64,000 bases of DNA from Cherax quadricarinatus (taxonomy: Eukaryota; Arthropoda; Malacostraca; Decapoda; Parastacidae): assembly GCF_038502225.1 (NCBI RefSeq), contig NC_091372.1:8441482-8505481 (forward strand). The letters are read 5' to 3'. Each line of letters opens with the position of its first letter. The first letter of the stretch is position 1. Shown here in pieces: positions 42,265 through 51,275 of this stretch. A program made the translations under genes and the position numbers. Under the pieces are notes generated by a model. The model did not search any database. It saw only the letters and a program-made list of their open reading frames with translations, and was not told where the DNA came from.

Positions 42265-44096
42265 GAGAGTGGTGAAGCAATGTAAAAAGAGGACAAATGA
42301 GAGAGTGGGTGAGATGTTATCAACAAATTTTGTTGAAAATAAGAAAAAGTTTTGGAGTGAAATTAACAAGTTAAGAAAGCCTAGAGAACAAATGGATTTG
42401 TCAGTTAAAAATAGGAGAGGAGAGTTATTAAATGGAGAGTTAGAGGTATTAGGAAGATGGAGGGAATATTTTGAGGAATTGTTAAATGTTGATGAAGATA
42501 GGGAAGCTGTGATTTCGTGTATAGGGCAAGGAGGAACAACATCTTGTAGGAGTGAGGAAGAGCCAGTTGTGAGTGTGGGGGAAGTTCGTGAGGCAGTAGG
42601 TAAAATGAAAGGGGGTAAGGCAGCTGGGATTGATGGGATAAAGATAGAAATGTTAAAAGCAGGTGGGGATATAGTTTTGGAGTGGTTGGTGCAATTATTT
42701 AATAAATGTATGGAAGAGGGTAAGGTAACTAGGGATTGGCAGAGAGCATGCATAGTTCCTTTGTATAAAGGCAAAGGGGATAAAAGAGAGTGCAAAAATT
42801 ATAGGGGGATAAGTCTGTATACCTGTATAAGTCTGAGTATACCTGGCAAAGTGTATGGTAGAGTTATTATTGAAAGAATTAAGAGGAAGATGGAGAATAG
42901 GATAGCAGATGAACAAGGAGGCTTTAGGAAAGGTAGGGGGTGTGTGGACCAGGTGTTTACAGTGAAACGTATAAGTGAACAGTATTTAGATAAGGCTAAA
43001 GAGGTCTTTGTGGCATTTATGGATTTGGAAAAGGCGTATGACAGGGTGGATAGGGGGGCAATGTGGCAGATGTTGCAGGTGTATGGTGTAGGAGGTAGGT
43101 TACTGAAAGCAGTGAAGAGTTTTTACGAGGATAGTGAGGCTCAAGTTAGAGTATGTAGGAAAGAGGGAAATTATTTCTCAGTAAAAGTAGGCCTTAGACA
43201 AGGATGTGTGATGTCACCGTGGTTGTTTAATATATTTATAGATAGGGTTGTAAGAGAAGTAAATGCGAGGGTCTTGGCAAGAGGCGTGGAGTTAAAAGAT
43301 AAAGAATCACACATAAAGTGAGAGTTGTCACAGTTGCTCTTTGCTGATGACACTGTGCTCTTGGAAGATTCTGAAGAGAAGTTGCAGAGATTGGTGGATG
43401 AATTTGGTAGGGTGTGCAAAAGAAGAAAATTGAAAGTGAATACAGGTTATGAGGATAACAAAAAGATTAGGTGATGAAAGATTGGATATCAGATTGGAGG
43501 GAGAGAGTATGGAGGAGGTGAATGTATTCAGATATTTGGGAGTGGACATGTCAGCGGATGGGTCTATGAAAGATGAGGTGAATCATAGAATTGATGAGGG
43601 GAAAAGGGTGAGTGGTGCACTTAGGAGTCTGTGGAGACAAAGAACTTTGTCCTTGGAGGCAAAGAGGGGAATGTATGAGAGTATAGTTTTATCAACACTC
43701 TTATATGGGTGTGAAACATGGGTGATGAATGTTGCAGCGAGGAGAAGGCTGGAGGCAGTGGAGATGTCATGTCTGAGGGCAATGTGTGGTGTGAATATAA
43801 TGCAGAGAATTCGTAGTTTGGAAGTTAGGAGGAGGTGCGGGATTGCCAAAACTGTTGTCCAGAGGGCTGAGGAAGGGTTGTTGAGGTGGTTCGGACATGT
43901 GGAGAGAATGGAGCAAAACAGAATGACTTCAAGAGTGTATCAGTCTGTACTGGAAGGAAGGCGGGGTAGGGGTCGGCCTAGGAAAGGTTGGAGGGAAGGG
44001 GTAAAGGAGGTTTTGTGTGCGAGGGGCTTGGACTTCCAGCAGGCATGCGTGAGCGTGTTTGATAGGAGTGAATGGAGACAAATGGTTTTTAATACT
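42265..44096 (+). pseudogene. LINE-A reverse transcriptase, broken
   Basis: Opening block GGKAAGIDGIKIEMLKAGGD; ACIVPLYKGKGDKRECKNYR; ADEQGGFRKGRGCVDQVF; motif A VAFMDLEKAYDRVDR; motif B VGLRQGCVMSPWLFNIF; motif C FADD at 43340-43351. A TGA at 43319-43321 stands 7 codons before FADD, at the same place as in the 24.9 kb copy. A 10-bp deletion near 43447, compared with 25106, shifts the frame. The C-terminal region (RRGRGRPRKGWREG, LCARGLDFQQACV) then runs to the stop at 44097-44099. Near GISLYTCISLSIPGK there is a local duplication. Confidence 0.87.
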
Positions 44097-44207
44097 TGAC
44101 GTGCTGTTGGAGTGTGAACAAAGTAACATTTATGAAGGGATTCAGGGAAACCGGCAGGCCGGACTTGAGTCCTGGAGATGGGAAGTACAGTGCCTGCACT
44201 CTGAAGG

Positions 44208-44220
44208 AGGGGTGTTAATG
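44208..44220. repeat. Target-site duplication, left (AGGGGTGTTAATG)
   Basis: 13-bp direct repeat with 44428-44440 flanking the palindromic insertion. The uninterrupted sequence can be seen in the other LINE-A copy at 26320-26332. Confidence 0.9.
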
Positions 44221-44281
44221 GAAATAAATGGTATAAAATACCGACACAATGGCAATATAAACACAAATGCAGTATAATGTG

Positions 44282-44328
44282 ATCCTTTATTGACTACGTT
44301 TCGCCCACACAGTGGGCTTTTTCAAGTC
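44282..44328 (-). ncRNA. Hammerhead-like motif, family C, degenerate core
   Basis: On the minus strand: GTGACTTGAAAA, stem II GCCCAC-TGT-GTGGGC, GAAACGTAGTCAATAAAGG. The core box reads CTTGAAAA instead of CTGANGA, so activity is unlikely. Stem II pairs perfectly. Confidence 0.4.
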
Positions 44329-44348
44329 ACAAACAGAACTCTGTTTGT

Positions 44349-44395
44349 GACTTGAAAAAGCCCACTGTGTGGGCGAAACGTAGTCAATAAAGGAT
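44349..44395 (+). ncRNA. Hammerhead-like motif, family C, degenerate core
   Basis: Mirror copy of 44282-44328 in the right arm of the palindrome. The possible cleavage triplet is GUA. Confidence 0.4.
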
Positions 44396-44427
44396 CACAT
44401 TATACTGCATTTGTGTTTATATTGCCG

Positions 44428-44440
44428 AGGGGTGTTAATG
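44428..44440. repeat. Target-site duplication, right (AGGGGTGTTAATG)
   Basis: Matches 44208-44220 exactly. Confidence 0.9.
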
Positions 44441-44573
44441 TTGCAGTTTAAAAACTGTAGTGTAAAGCACCCTTCTGGCAAGACAGTGATGGAGTGAATG
44501 ATGGTGAAAGTTTTTCTTTTTCGGGCCACCCTGTCTTGGTGGGAATCGGCCAGTGTGTTAATAAAAAAAAAAT

Positions 44574-45086
44574 AATAAGAACATAAGAACATAAGAAAGA
44601 AGGAACACTGCAACAGGCCTACTGACCCATGCGGAGCAGGTCCATGTCCCCCCCCCCAGATCGGACCAATGACCCCCCCCCCGGATTAGCGCAGTGACTC
44701 ACCCAGTCTGGTCACATCCACTCAAGGATGGAGCACTGTACCAGACCCAGCAGCACAAGCTAGTCAGGTCCAACTCACACCCACCCACACCCACTCATTT
44801 ATTTATCTAACCTATTTTTAAAACTACACAACGTTTTAGCCTCAATAACTGTACTCGGGAGTTTGTTCCACTCATCCACAACTCTATTACCAAACCAGTA
44901 CTTTCCTATATCCTTCCTGAATCTGAATTTTTCCAACTTGAAACCATTGTTGCGAGTCCTGTCTTGGCTGGAAATTTTCAGCACACTATTTACATCCCCT
45001 TTATTTATTCCTGTCTTCCATTTATACACCTCAATCACATCCCCCCTAATTCTACGCCTTTCTAGAGAGTGCAGATTCAGGGCCCT
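44574..45086 (-). mobile_element. LINE-D 3' end
   Basis: The minus strand has a C-terminal coding remnant then a 3' UTR ending in repeated AAGAACATA-type motif (seen as AAGAACATAAGAACATAAG near 44578). It lies directly after the LINE-A tail and before an 11-bp array that seems to have grown from its sequence. Two C-runs (near 44650 and 44680) are notable. Confidence 0.72.
44799..45038 (-). pseudogene. LINE-D protein, C-terminal remnant
   Basis: About 79 residues including MIEVYKWKTGINKGD, FKLEKFRFRKDIGKYWFGNR and VVDEWNKLPSTVIEAKTLCS. This is the CR1-superfamily type of C-terminal tail after the RT domain (compare VVSKWNSLGSDVVEAGS in LINE-B). No catalytic region is present. Confidence 0.75.
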
Positions 45087-45087
45087 T

Positions 45088-45288
45088 AGTCTGTCCTCAG
45101 TCTATCCTCAGTCTGTCCTCAGTCTATCCTCAGTCTGTCCTCAGTCTATCCTCAGTCTATCCTCAGTCTATCCTCAGTCTATCCTCAGTCTGTCCTCAGT
45201 CTATCCTCAGTCTATCCTCAGTCTGTCCTCAGTCTATCCTCAGTCTATCCTCAGTCTATCCTCAGTCTATCCTCAGTCTGTCCTCAGT
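45088..45288. repeat. 11-bp tandem repeat (about 18 copies)
   Basis: CAGTCTATCCT and CAGTCTGTCCT units. The first unit continues LINE-D sequence, so the array probably arose by expansion of the LINE-D end. Confidence 0.93.
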
Positions 45289-45325
45289 TGTTAGGTAAGA
45301 CACATATGCAACAGTTAGACAACTT

Positions 45326-45371
45326 TATTCCGAAACGTTTCGCCTACACAGTAGGCTTCTTCAGTCGAATA
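45326..45371 (-). ncRNA. Hammerhead-like motif, family B, copy 1
   Basis: Minus strand: helix I TATTCGA, core CTGAAGA, extra A, stem II GCCTAC-TGT-GTAGGC, GAAACGTT, helix I TCG-G-AATA with a one-base bulge. Predicted cleavage follows GUU. Helix III is the self-complementary ACGT. Confidence 0.62.
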
Positions 45372-45553
45372 CAGAAAGTAGGCAGGAACAGTAGAGATGT
45401 GAAGACGATGTAATCAGTCCATCACCCTTAAAGTCGTAGAATTTGAGGTTGTCAGTCCCTCGGCCTGGAGAAGTTCAGTTCCATAGTCAGGAACTATCTG
45501 AAGATCAAGCGACAGTGTGGAGACTTAAATACTGTCGGAAGGAGAGGTGCAGG

Positions 45554-45595
<42 letters not shown>

Positions 45596-45775
45596 AGAGG
45601 CAACTGAGAGGTCATGTCCCTCTCAGATCCAACCCTTCTCACTTGAAAAGCTTGTCCAAGGTGTTTTCTGTACCAAGATGCCACGTGTTGCAGTGTCTGA
45701 CAAGATGAACATCAAAATGGTATACAATACCGACAGGTTGTTAGGTAAGACACATATGCAACAGTTAGACACCTT

Positions 45776-45821
45776 TATTCCGAAACGTTTCGCCTACACA
45801 GTAGGCTTCTTCAGTCGAATA
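45776..45821 (-). ncRNA. Hammerhead-like motif, family B, copy 2
   Basis: Same sequence as copy 1, 450 bp to its right. Confidence 0.62.
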
Positions 45822-46003
45822 CAGAAAGTAGGCAGGAACAGTAGAGATGTGAAGACGATGTAATCAGTCCATCACCCTTAAAGTCGTAGAATTTGAGGTT
45901 GTCAGTCCCTCGGCCTGGAGAAGTTCAGTTCCATAGTCAGGAACTATCTGAAGATCAAGCGACAGTGTGGAGACTTAAATACTGTCGGAAGGAGAGGTGC
46001 AGG

Positions 46004-46048
<45 letters not shown>

Positions 46049-46228
46049 AGAGGCAACTGAGAGGTCATGTCCCTCTCAGATCCAACCCTTCTCACTTGAA
46101 AAGCTTGTCCAAGGTGTTTTCTGTACCAAGATGCCACGTGTTGCAGTGTCTGACAAGATGAACATCAAAATGGTATACAATACCGACAGGTTGTTAGGTA
46201 AGACACATATGCAACAGTTAGACACCTT

Positions 46229-46274
46229 TATTCCGAAACGTTTCGCCTACACAGTAGGCTTCTTCAGTCGAATA
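46229..46274 (-). ncRNA. Hammerhead-like motif, family B, copy 3
   Basis: Same sequence; spacing from copy 2 is 453 bp. Confidence 0.62.
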
Positions 46275-46456
46275 CAGAAAGTAGGCAGGAACAGTAGAGA
46301 TGTGAAGACGATGTAATCAGTCCATCACCCTTAAAGTCGTAGAATTTGAGGTTGTCAGTCCCTCGGCCTGGAGAAGTTCAGTTCCATAGTCAGGAACTAT
46401 CTGAAGATCAAGCGACAGTGTGGAGACTTAAATACTGTCGGAAGGAGAGGTGCAGG

Positions 46457-46492
<36 letters not shown>

Positions 46493-46672
46493 AGAGGCAA
46501 CTGAGAGGTCATGTCCCTCTCAGATCCAACCCTTCTCACTTGAAAAGCTTGTCCAAGGTGTTTTCTGTACCAAGATGCCACGTGTTGCAGTGTCTGACAA
46601 GATGAACATCAAAATGGTATACAATACCGACAGGTTGTTAGGTAAGACACATATGCAACAGTTAGACACCTT

Positions 46673-46718
46673 TATTCCGAAACGTTTCGCCTACACAGTA
46701 GGCTTCTTCAGTCGAATA
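46673..46718 (-). ncRNA. Hammerhead-like motif, family B, copy 4
   Basis: Same sequence; spacing 444 bp. Confidence 0.62.
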
Positions 46719-46900
46719 CAGAAAGTAGGCAGGAACAGTAGAGATGTGAAGACGATGTAATCAGTCCATCACCCTTAAAGTCGTAGAATTTGAGGTTGTC
46801 AGTCCCTCGGCCTGGAGAAGTTCAGTTCCATAGTCAGGAACTATCTGAAGATCAAGCGACAGTGTGGAGACTTAAATACTGTCGGAAGGAGAGGTGCAGG

Positions 46901-46933
<33 letters not shown>

Positions 46934-47113
46934 AGAGGCAACTGAGAGGTCATGTCCCTCTCAGATCCAACCCTTCTCACTTGAAAAGCTTGTCCAAGGT
47001 GTTTTCTGTACCAAGATGCCACGTGTTGCAGTGTCTGACAAGATGAACATCAAAATGGTATACAATACCGACAGGTTGTTAGGTAAGACACATATGCAAC
47101 AGTTAGACACCTT

Positions 47114-47159
47114 TATTCCGAAACGTTTCGCCTACACAGTAGGCTTCTTCAGTCGAATA
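47114..47159 (-). ncRNA. Hammerhead-like motif, family B, copy 5
   Basis: Same sequence; spacing 441 bp. Confidence 0.62.
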
Positions 47160-47341
47160 CAGAAAGTAGGCAGGAACAGTAGAGATGTGAAGACGATGTA
47201 ATCAGTCCATCACCCTTAAAGTCGTAGAATTTGAGGTTGTCAGTCCCTCGGCCTGGAGAAGTTCAGTTCCATAGTCAGGAACTATCTGAAGATCAAGCGA
47301 CAGTGTGGAGACTTAAATACTGTCGGAAGGAGAGGTGCAGG

Positions 47342-47383
<42 letters not shown>

Positions 47384-47563
47384 AGAGGCAACTGAGAGGT
47401 CATGTCCCTCTCAGATCCAACCCTTCTCACTTGAAAAGCTTGTCCAAGGTGTTTTCTGTACCAAGATGCCACGTGTTGCAGTGTCTGACAAGATGAACAT
47501 CAAAATGGTATACAATACCGACAGGTTGTTAGGTAAGACACATATGCAACAGTTAGACACCTT

Positions 47564-47609
47564 TATTCCGAAACGTTTCGCCTACACAGTAGGCTTCTTC
47601 AGTCGAATA
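47564..47609 (-). ncRNA. Hammerhead-like motif, family B, copy 6
   Basis: Same sequence; spacing 450 bp. Confidence 0.62.
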
Positions 47610-47791
47610 CAGAAAGTAGGCAGGAACAGTAGAGATGTGAAGACGATGTAATCAGTCCATCACCCTTAAAGTCGTAGAATTTGAGGTTGTCAGTCCCTCG
47701 GCCTGGAGAAGTTCAGTTCCATAGTCAGGAACTATCTGAAGATCAAGCGACAGTGTGGAGACTTAAATACTGTCGGAAGGAGAGGTGCAGG

Positions 47792-47824
<33 letters not shown>

Positions 47825-48004
47825 AGAGGCAACTGAGAGGTCATGTCCCTCTCAGATCCAACCCTTCTCACTTGAAAAGCTTGTCCAAGGTGTTTTCTGT
47901 ACCAAGATGCCACGTGTTGCAGTGTCTGACAAGATGAACATCAAAATGGTATACAATACCGACAGGTTGTTAGGTAAGACACATATGCAACAGTTAGACA
48001 CCTT

Positions 48005-48050
48005 TATTCCGAAACGTTTCGCCTACACAGTAGGCTTCTTCAGTCGAATA
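48005..48050 (-). ncRNA. Hammerhead-like motif, family B, copy 7
   Basis: Same motif; just outside helix I the flank reads AATAAAGAAAG instead of AATACAGAAAG. It lies 10-55 bp left of the inversion point. Confidence 0.6.
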
Positions 48051-48239
48051 AAGAAAGTAGGCACCTCTCCTTCCGACAGTATTTAAGTCTCCGCACTGTC
48101 GCTTGATCTTCAGATAGTTCCTGACTATGGAACTGAACTTCTCCAGGCCGAGGGACTGACAACCTCAAATTCTACGACTTTAAGGGTGATGGACTGATTA
48201 CATCGTCTTCACATCTCTACTGTTCCTGCCTACTTTCTG

Positions 48240-48285
48240 TATTCGACTGAAGAAGCCTACTGTGTAGGCGAAACGTTTCGGAATA
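48240..48285 (+). ncRNA. Hammerhead-like motif, family B, copy 8
   Basis: Plus strand; core CTGAAGA at 48247-48253, stem II GCCTAC-TGT-GTAGGC, GAAACGTT. Confidence 0.62.
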
Positions 48286-48466
48286 AAGGTGTCTAACTGT
48301 TGCATATGTGTCTTACCTAACAACCTGTCGGTATTGTATACCATTTTGATGTTCATCTTGTCAGACACTGCAACACGTGGCATCTTGGTACAGAAAACAC
48401 CTTGGACAAGCTTTTCAAGTGAGAAGGGTTGGATCTGAGAGGGACATGACCTCTCAGTTGCCTCTC

Positions 48467-48498
<32 letters not shown>

Positions 48499-48523
48499 TA
48501 CCCTGCACCTCTCCTTCCGACAG

Positions 48524-48531
48524 TATTTAAG
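48524..48531 (+). promoter_or_regulatory. TATA-like box in family B unit
   Basis: TATTTAAG, about 150 bp upstream of the next HHR, present in every unit of the array on its own strand. It corresponds to TATATAAG in family A. Promoter function is inferred. Confidence 0.35.
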
Positions 48532-48683
48532 TCTCCACACTGTCGCTTGATCTTCAGATAGTTCCTGACTATGGAACTGAACTTCTCCAGGCCGAGGGAC
48601 TGACAACCTCAAATTCTACGACTTTAAGGGTGATGGACTGATTACATCGTCTTCACATCTCTACTGTTCCTGCCTACTTTCTG

Positions 48684-48729
48684 TATTCGACTGAAGAAGC
48701 CTACTGTGTAGGCGAAACGTTTCGGAATA
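48684..48729 (+). ncRNA. Hammerhead-like motif, family B, copy 9
   Basis: Core at 48691-48697; identical to copy 8. Confidence 0.62.
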
Positions 48730-48909
48730 AAGGTGTCTAACTGTTGCATATGTGTCTTACCTAACAACCTGTCGGTATTGTATACCATTTTGATGTTCAT
48801 CTTGTCAGACACTGCAACACGTGGCATCTTGGTACAGAAAACACCTTGGACAAGCTTTTCAAGTGAGAAGGGTTGGATCTGAGAGGGACATGACCTCTCA
48901 GTTGCCTCT

Positions 48910-48952
<43 letters not shown>

Positions 48953-49131
48953 GCACCTCTCCTTCCGACAGTATTTAAGTCTCCACACTGTCGCTTGATC
49001 TTCAGATAGTTCCTGACTATGGAACTGAACTTCTCCAGGCCGAGGGACTGACAACCTCAAATTCTACGACTTTAAGGGTGATGGACTGATTACATCGTCT
49101 TCACATCTCTACTGTTCCTGCCTACTTTCTG

Positions 49132-49177
49132 TATTCGACTGAAGAAGCCTACTGTGTAGGCGAAACGTTTCGGAATA
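49132..49177 (+). ncRNA. Hammerhead-like motif, family B, copy 10
   Basis: Core at 49139-49145; identical. Confidence 0.62.
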
Positions 49178-49357
49178 AAGGTGTCTAACTGTTGCATATG
49201 TGTCTTACCTAACAACCTGTCGGTATTGTATACCATTTTGATGTTCATCTTGTCAGACACTGCAACACGTGGCATCTTGGTACAGAAAACACCTTGGACA
49301 AGCTTTTCAAGTGAGAAGGGTTGGATCTGAGAGGGACATGACCTCTCAGTTGCCTCT

Positions 49358-49393
<36 letters not shown>

Positions 49394-49575
49394 CCTGCAC
49401 CTCTCCTTCCGACAGTATTTAAGTCTCCACACTGTCGCTTGATCTTCAGATAGTTCCTGACTATGGAACTGAACTTCTCCAGGCCGAGGGACTGACAACC
49501 TCAAATTCTACGACTTTAAGGGTGATGGACTGATTACATCGTCTTCACATCTCTACTGTTCCTGCCTACTTTCTG

Positions 49576-49621
49576 TATTCGACTGAAGAAGCCTACTGTG
49601 TAGGCGAAACGTTTCGGAATA
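49576..49621 (+). ncRNA. Hammerhead-like motif, family B, copy 11
   Basis: Core at 49583-49589; identical. Confidence 0.62.
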
Positions 49622-49801
49622 AAGGTGTCTAACTGTTGCATATGTGTCTTACCTAACAACCTGTCGGTATTGTATACCATTTTGATGTTCATCTTGTCAG
49701 ACACTGCAACACGTGGCATCTTGGTACAGAAAACACCTTGGACAAGCTTTTCAAGTGAGAAGGGTTGGATCTGAGAGGGACATGACCTCTCAGTTGCCTC
49801 T

Positions 49802-49840
<39 letters not shown>

Positions 49841-50021
49841 CTGCACCTCTCCTTCCGACAGTATTTAAGTCTCCACACTGTCGCTTGATCTTCAGATAGT
49901 TCCTGACTATGGAACTGAACTTCTCCAGGCCGAGGGACTGACAACCTCAAATTCTACGACTTTAAGGGTGATGGACTGATTACATCGTCTTCACATCTCT
50001 ACTGTTCCTGCCTACTTTCTG

Positions 50022-50067
50022 TATTCGACTGAAGAAGCCTACTGTGTAGGCGAAACGTTTCGGAATA
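50022..50067 (+). ncRNA. Hammerhead-like motif, family B, copy 12
   Basis: Core at 50029-50035; identical. Confidence 0.62.
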
Positions 50068-50247
50068 AAGGTGTCTAACTGTTGCATATGTGTCTTACCT
50101 AACAACCTGTCGGTATTGTATACCATTTTGATGTTCATCTTGTCAGACACTGCAACACGTGGCATCTTGGTACAGAAAACACCTTGGACAAGCTTTTCAA
50201 GTGAGAAGGGTTGGATCTGAGAGGGACATGACCTCTCAGTTGCCTCT

Positions 50248-50286
<39 letters not shown>

Positions 50287-50467
50287 CCTGCACCTCTCCT
50301 TCCGACAGTATTTAAGTCTCCACACTGTCGCTTGATCTTCAGATAGTTCCTGACTATGGAACTGAACTTCTCCAGGCCGAGGGACTGACAACCTCAAATT
50401 CTACGACTTTAAGGGTGATGGACTGATTACATCGTCTTCACATCTCTACTGTTCCTGCCTACTTTCT

Positions 50468-50513
50468 GTATTCGACTGAAGAAGCCTACTGTGTAGGCGA
50501 AACGTTTCGGAAT
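50468..50513 (+). ncRNA. Hammerhead-like motif, family B, copy 13
   Basis: Core at 50475-50481; identical. The array ends about 30 bp beyond it. Confidence 0.62.
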
Positions 50514-50545
50514 AAAGGTGTCTAACTGTTGCATATGTGTCTTAC

Positions 50546-50944
50546 CTATGTCAGGCCAGTTTCAAGACAGGTCCTGCTCAGTATGACTGGTGTAATAACA
50601 GAGGTACTGTTCTCAAGGCTAGCATTCCTTACGTCTCCTGAGACCTGTTCACTACTAGACCTCTACCACACTGACCTTGCAACATACCAGCACATATGCA
50701 CACTGAGAGGTGTATTTCTCTAAGTATATATACACCCAGGTGTACAGGTGACATGCTGTTTTAATGATCTTCAAGGTGCTGTTAAAGTGGTCTTGATATT
50801 TTGAAATCGATGCTGTTGATAGTGATGATTAATGCACATATACATGGATATACATCTTATGCATATTTGTATATATACTTATGAGAAGGAGGAGCCATAG
50901 CCAAGTTTATCTGGAGCGTAGCAACTAGCATGAGCGTAGTACAA
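50546..50944. other. Spacer
   Basis: About 400 bp. A small CACTGAGAGGTGTATTTCTC piece near 50700 resembles the palindrome-type satellites; otherwise nothing recognised. Confidence 0.45.
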
Positions 50945-51065
50945 GCCATACCAGGGGTGGGGATAGAACCCGCGGTCAGAGAGTCTCACAACTCCAGACC
51001 GTCGTGTTAGCCACTAGACCAGCTAGCCACAATAAGATTCATCCAACTAGGTATATTTCTACACC
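50945..51065 (-). mobile_element. SINE-V, head and leader
   Basis: The minus strand reads a leader with AATCTTATTGTGGCTAGCTG, A-box TGGTCTAGTGGCTAACACG, TCTGGAGTTGTGAGACTC and B-box GGGTTCTATCCCC. The sequence to about 51175 may belong to the upstream part of the element. Confidence 0.78.
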
Positions 51066-51180
51066 ATAGGAAAGTTAGCACAGGCACCTCTGTGACCACA
51101 AATGCAAGTTTTTACAGACGAATCTCCAGCTAGCGTGGCCGTGACGAACTCTAGCTCAAGTCCCCTCAAAGCCGTCAACA

Positions 51181-51255
51181 TGACTCACGAAATCGTAATG
51201 ACACGATTAGTGGTATGGTTTGTTTGCAATCGTGTCATTACGATTTCGTGAGTCA
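51181..51255. other. SINE-V tail fold-back: perfect 28-bp inverted repeat
   Basis: Arms 51181-51208 and 51228-51255 (TGACTCACGAAATCGTAATG... and its complement) with a 19-nt loop. Both arms are the SINE-V 3' tail, facing each other. It directly precedes the 45-bp satellite. Confidence 0.9.
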
Positions 51256-51275
51256 AGTAGTACAACAAGGTCCGT

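Larger units (their letters stand above)
44221..44427. mobile_element. Palindromic HHR-related insertion, family C
   Basis: 207 bp inserted in the LINE-A 3' UTR with a 13-bp target duplication. 44251-44337 and 44340-44426 are perfect 87-bp inverted repeats with a 2-nt centre. Each arm holds one HHR-like motif. The 30 bp on the left (44221-44250) is unpaired. The element encodes nothing and must have arrived by a mechanism producing a fold-back. Confidence 0.88.
41030..44573 (+). mobile_element. LINE-A, nearly full-length
   Basis: 5' UTR with CGTGTCGTATGAGGCGAC and GGGCTAGTAACCCCTTCTCC, an endonuclease coding region from about 41165, an RT region to about 44096, and a 3' UTR ending GTGTTAATAAAAAAAA. 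One other insertion (44221-44427) sits in the 3' UTR. A single long coding region was interrupted by at least three frameshifts and one stop. The order endonuclease then RT, with a short A-rich 3' end, is typical of non-LTR retrotransposons. The 5' boundary is approximate. Confidence 0.88.
45289..48062 (-). mobile_element. HHR-bearing family B units, left half (minus orientation)
   Basis: Six full units of 441-453 bp and a truncated seventh. Unit starts (TTAGGTAAGACAC) are at 45291, 45741, 46194, 46638, 47079, 47529 and 47970. All length differences are multiples of 3 and come from an internal TAG run. Otherwise units are almost identical: a 61-codon frame (MPRVAVSDKMNIKMVYNTD...) is unchanged in every full unit. 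Each unit has one HHR-like motif, a TATTTAAG box and the segment GTGTTGCAGTGTCTGACA shared with family A. No retroelement protein is encoded. Confidence 0.85.
48061..50545 (+). mobile_element. HHR-bearing family B units, right half (plus orientation)
   Basis: Begins at the inversion point (GCA overlap, 48061-48063) with CCTCTCCTTCCGACAG and holds about 5.5 units in the opposite orientation, ending in TGTGTCTTACCTA at 50545. The TAC run varies between units. The TATTTAAG box is seen at 48524-48531 and in each unit. The two halves form an inverted repeat of about 2.5 kb per arm. No convincing target duplication was found at 45289 and 50545. Confidence 0.85.

Noticed and set aside
45678..45863. 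61-residue protein repeated ten times in the family B units
   Set aside because: It is identical because the DNA units are near-identical. It runs antisense through the HHR motif and resembles no known family.
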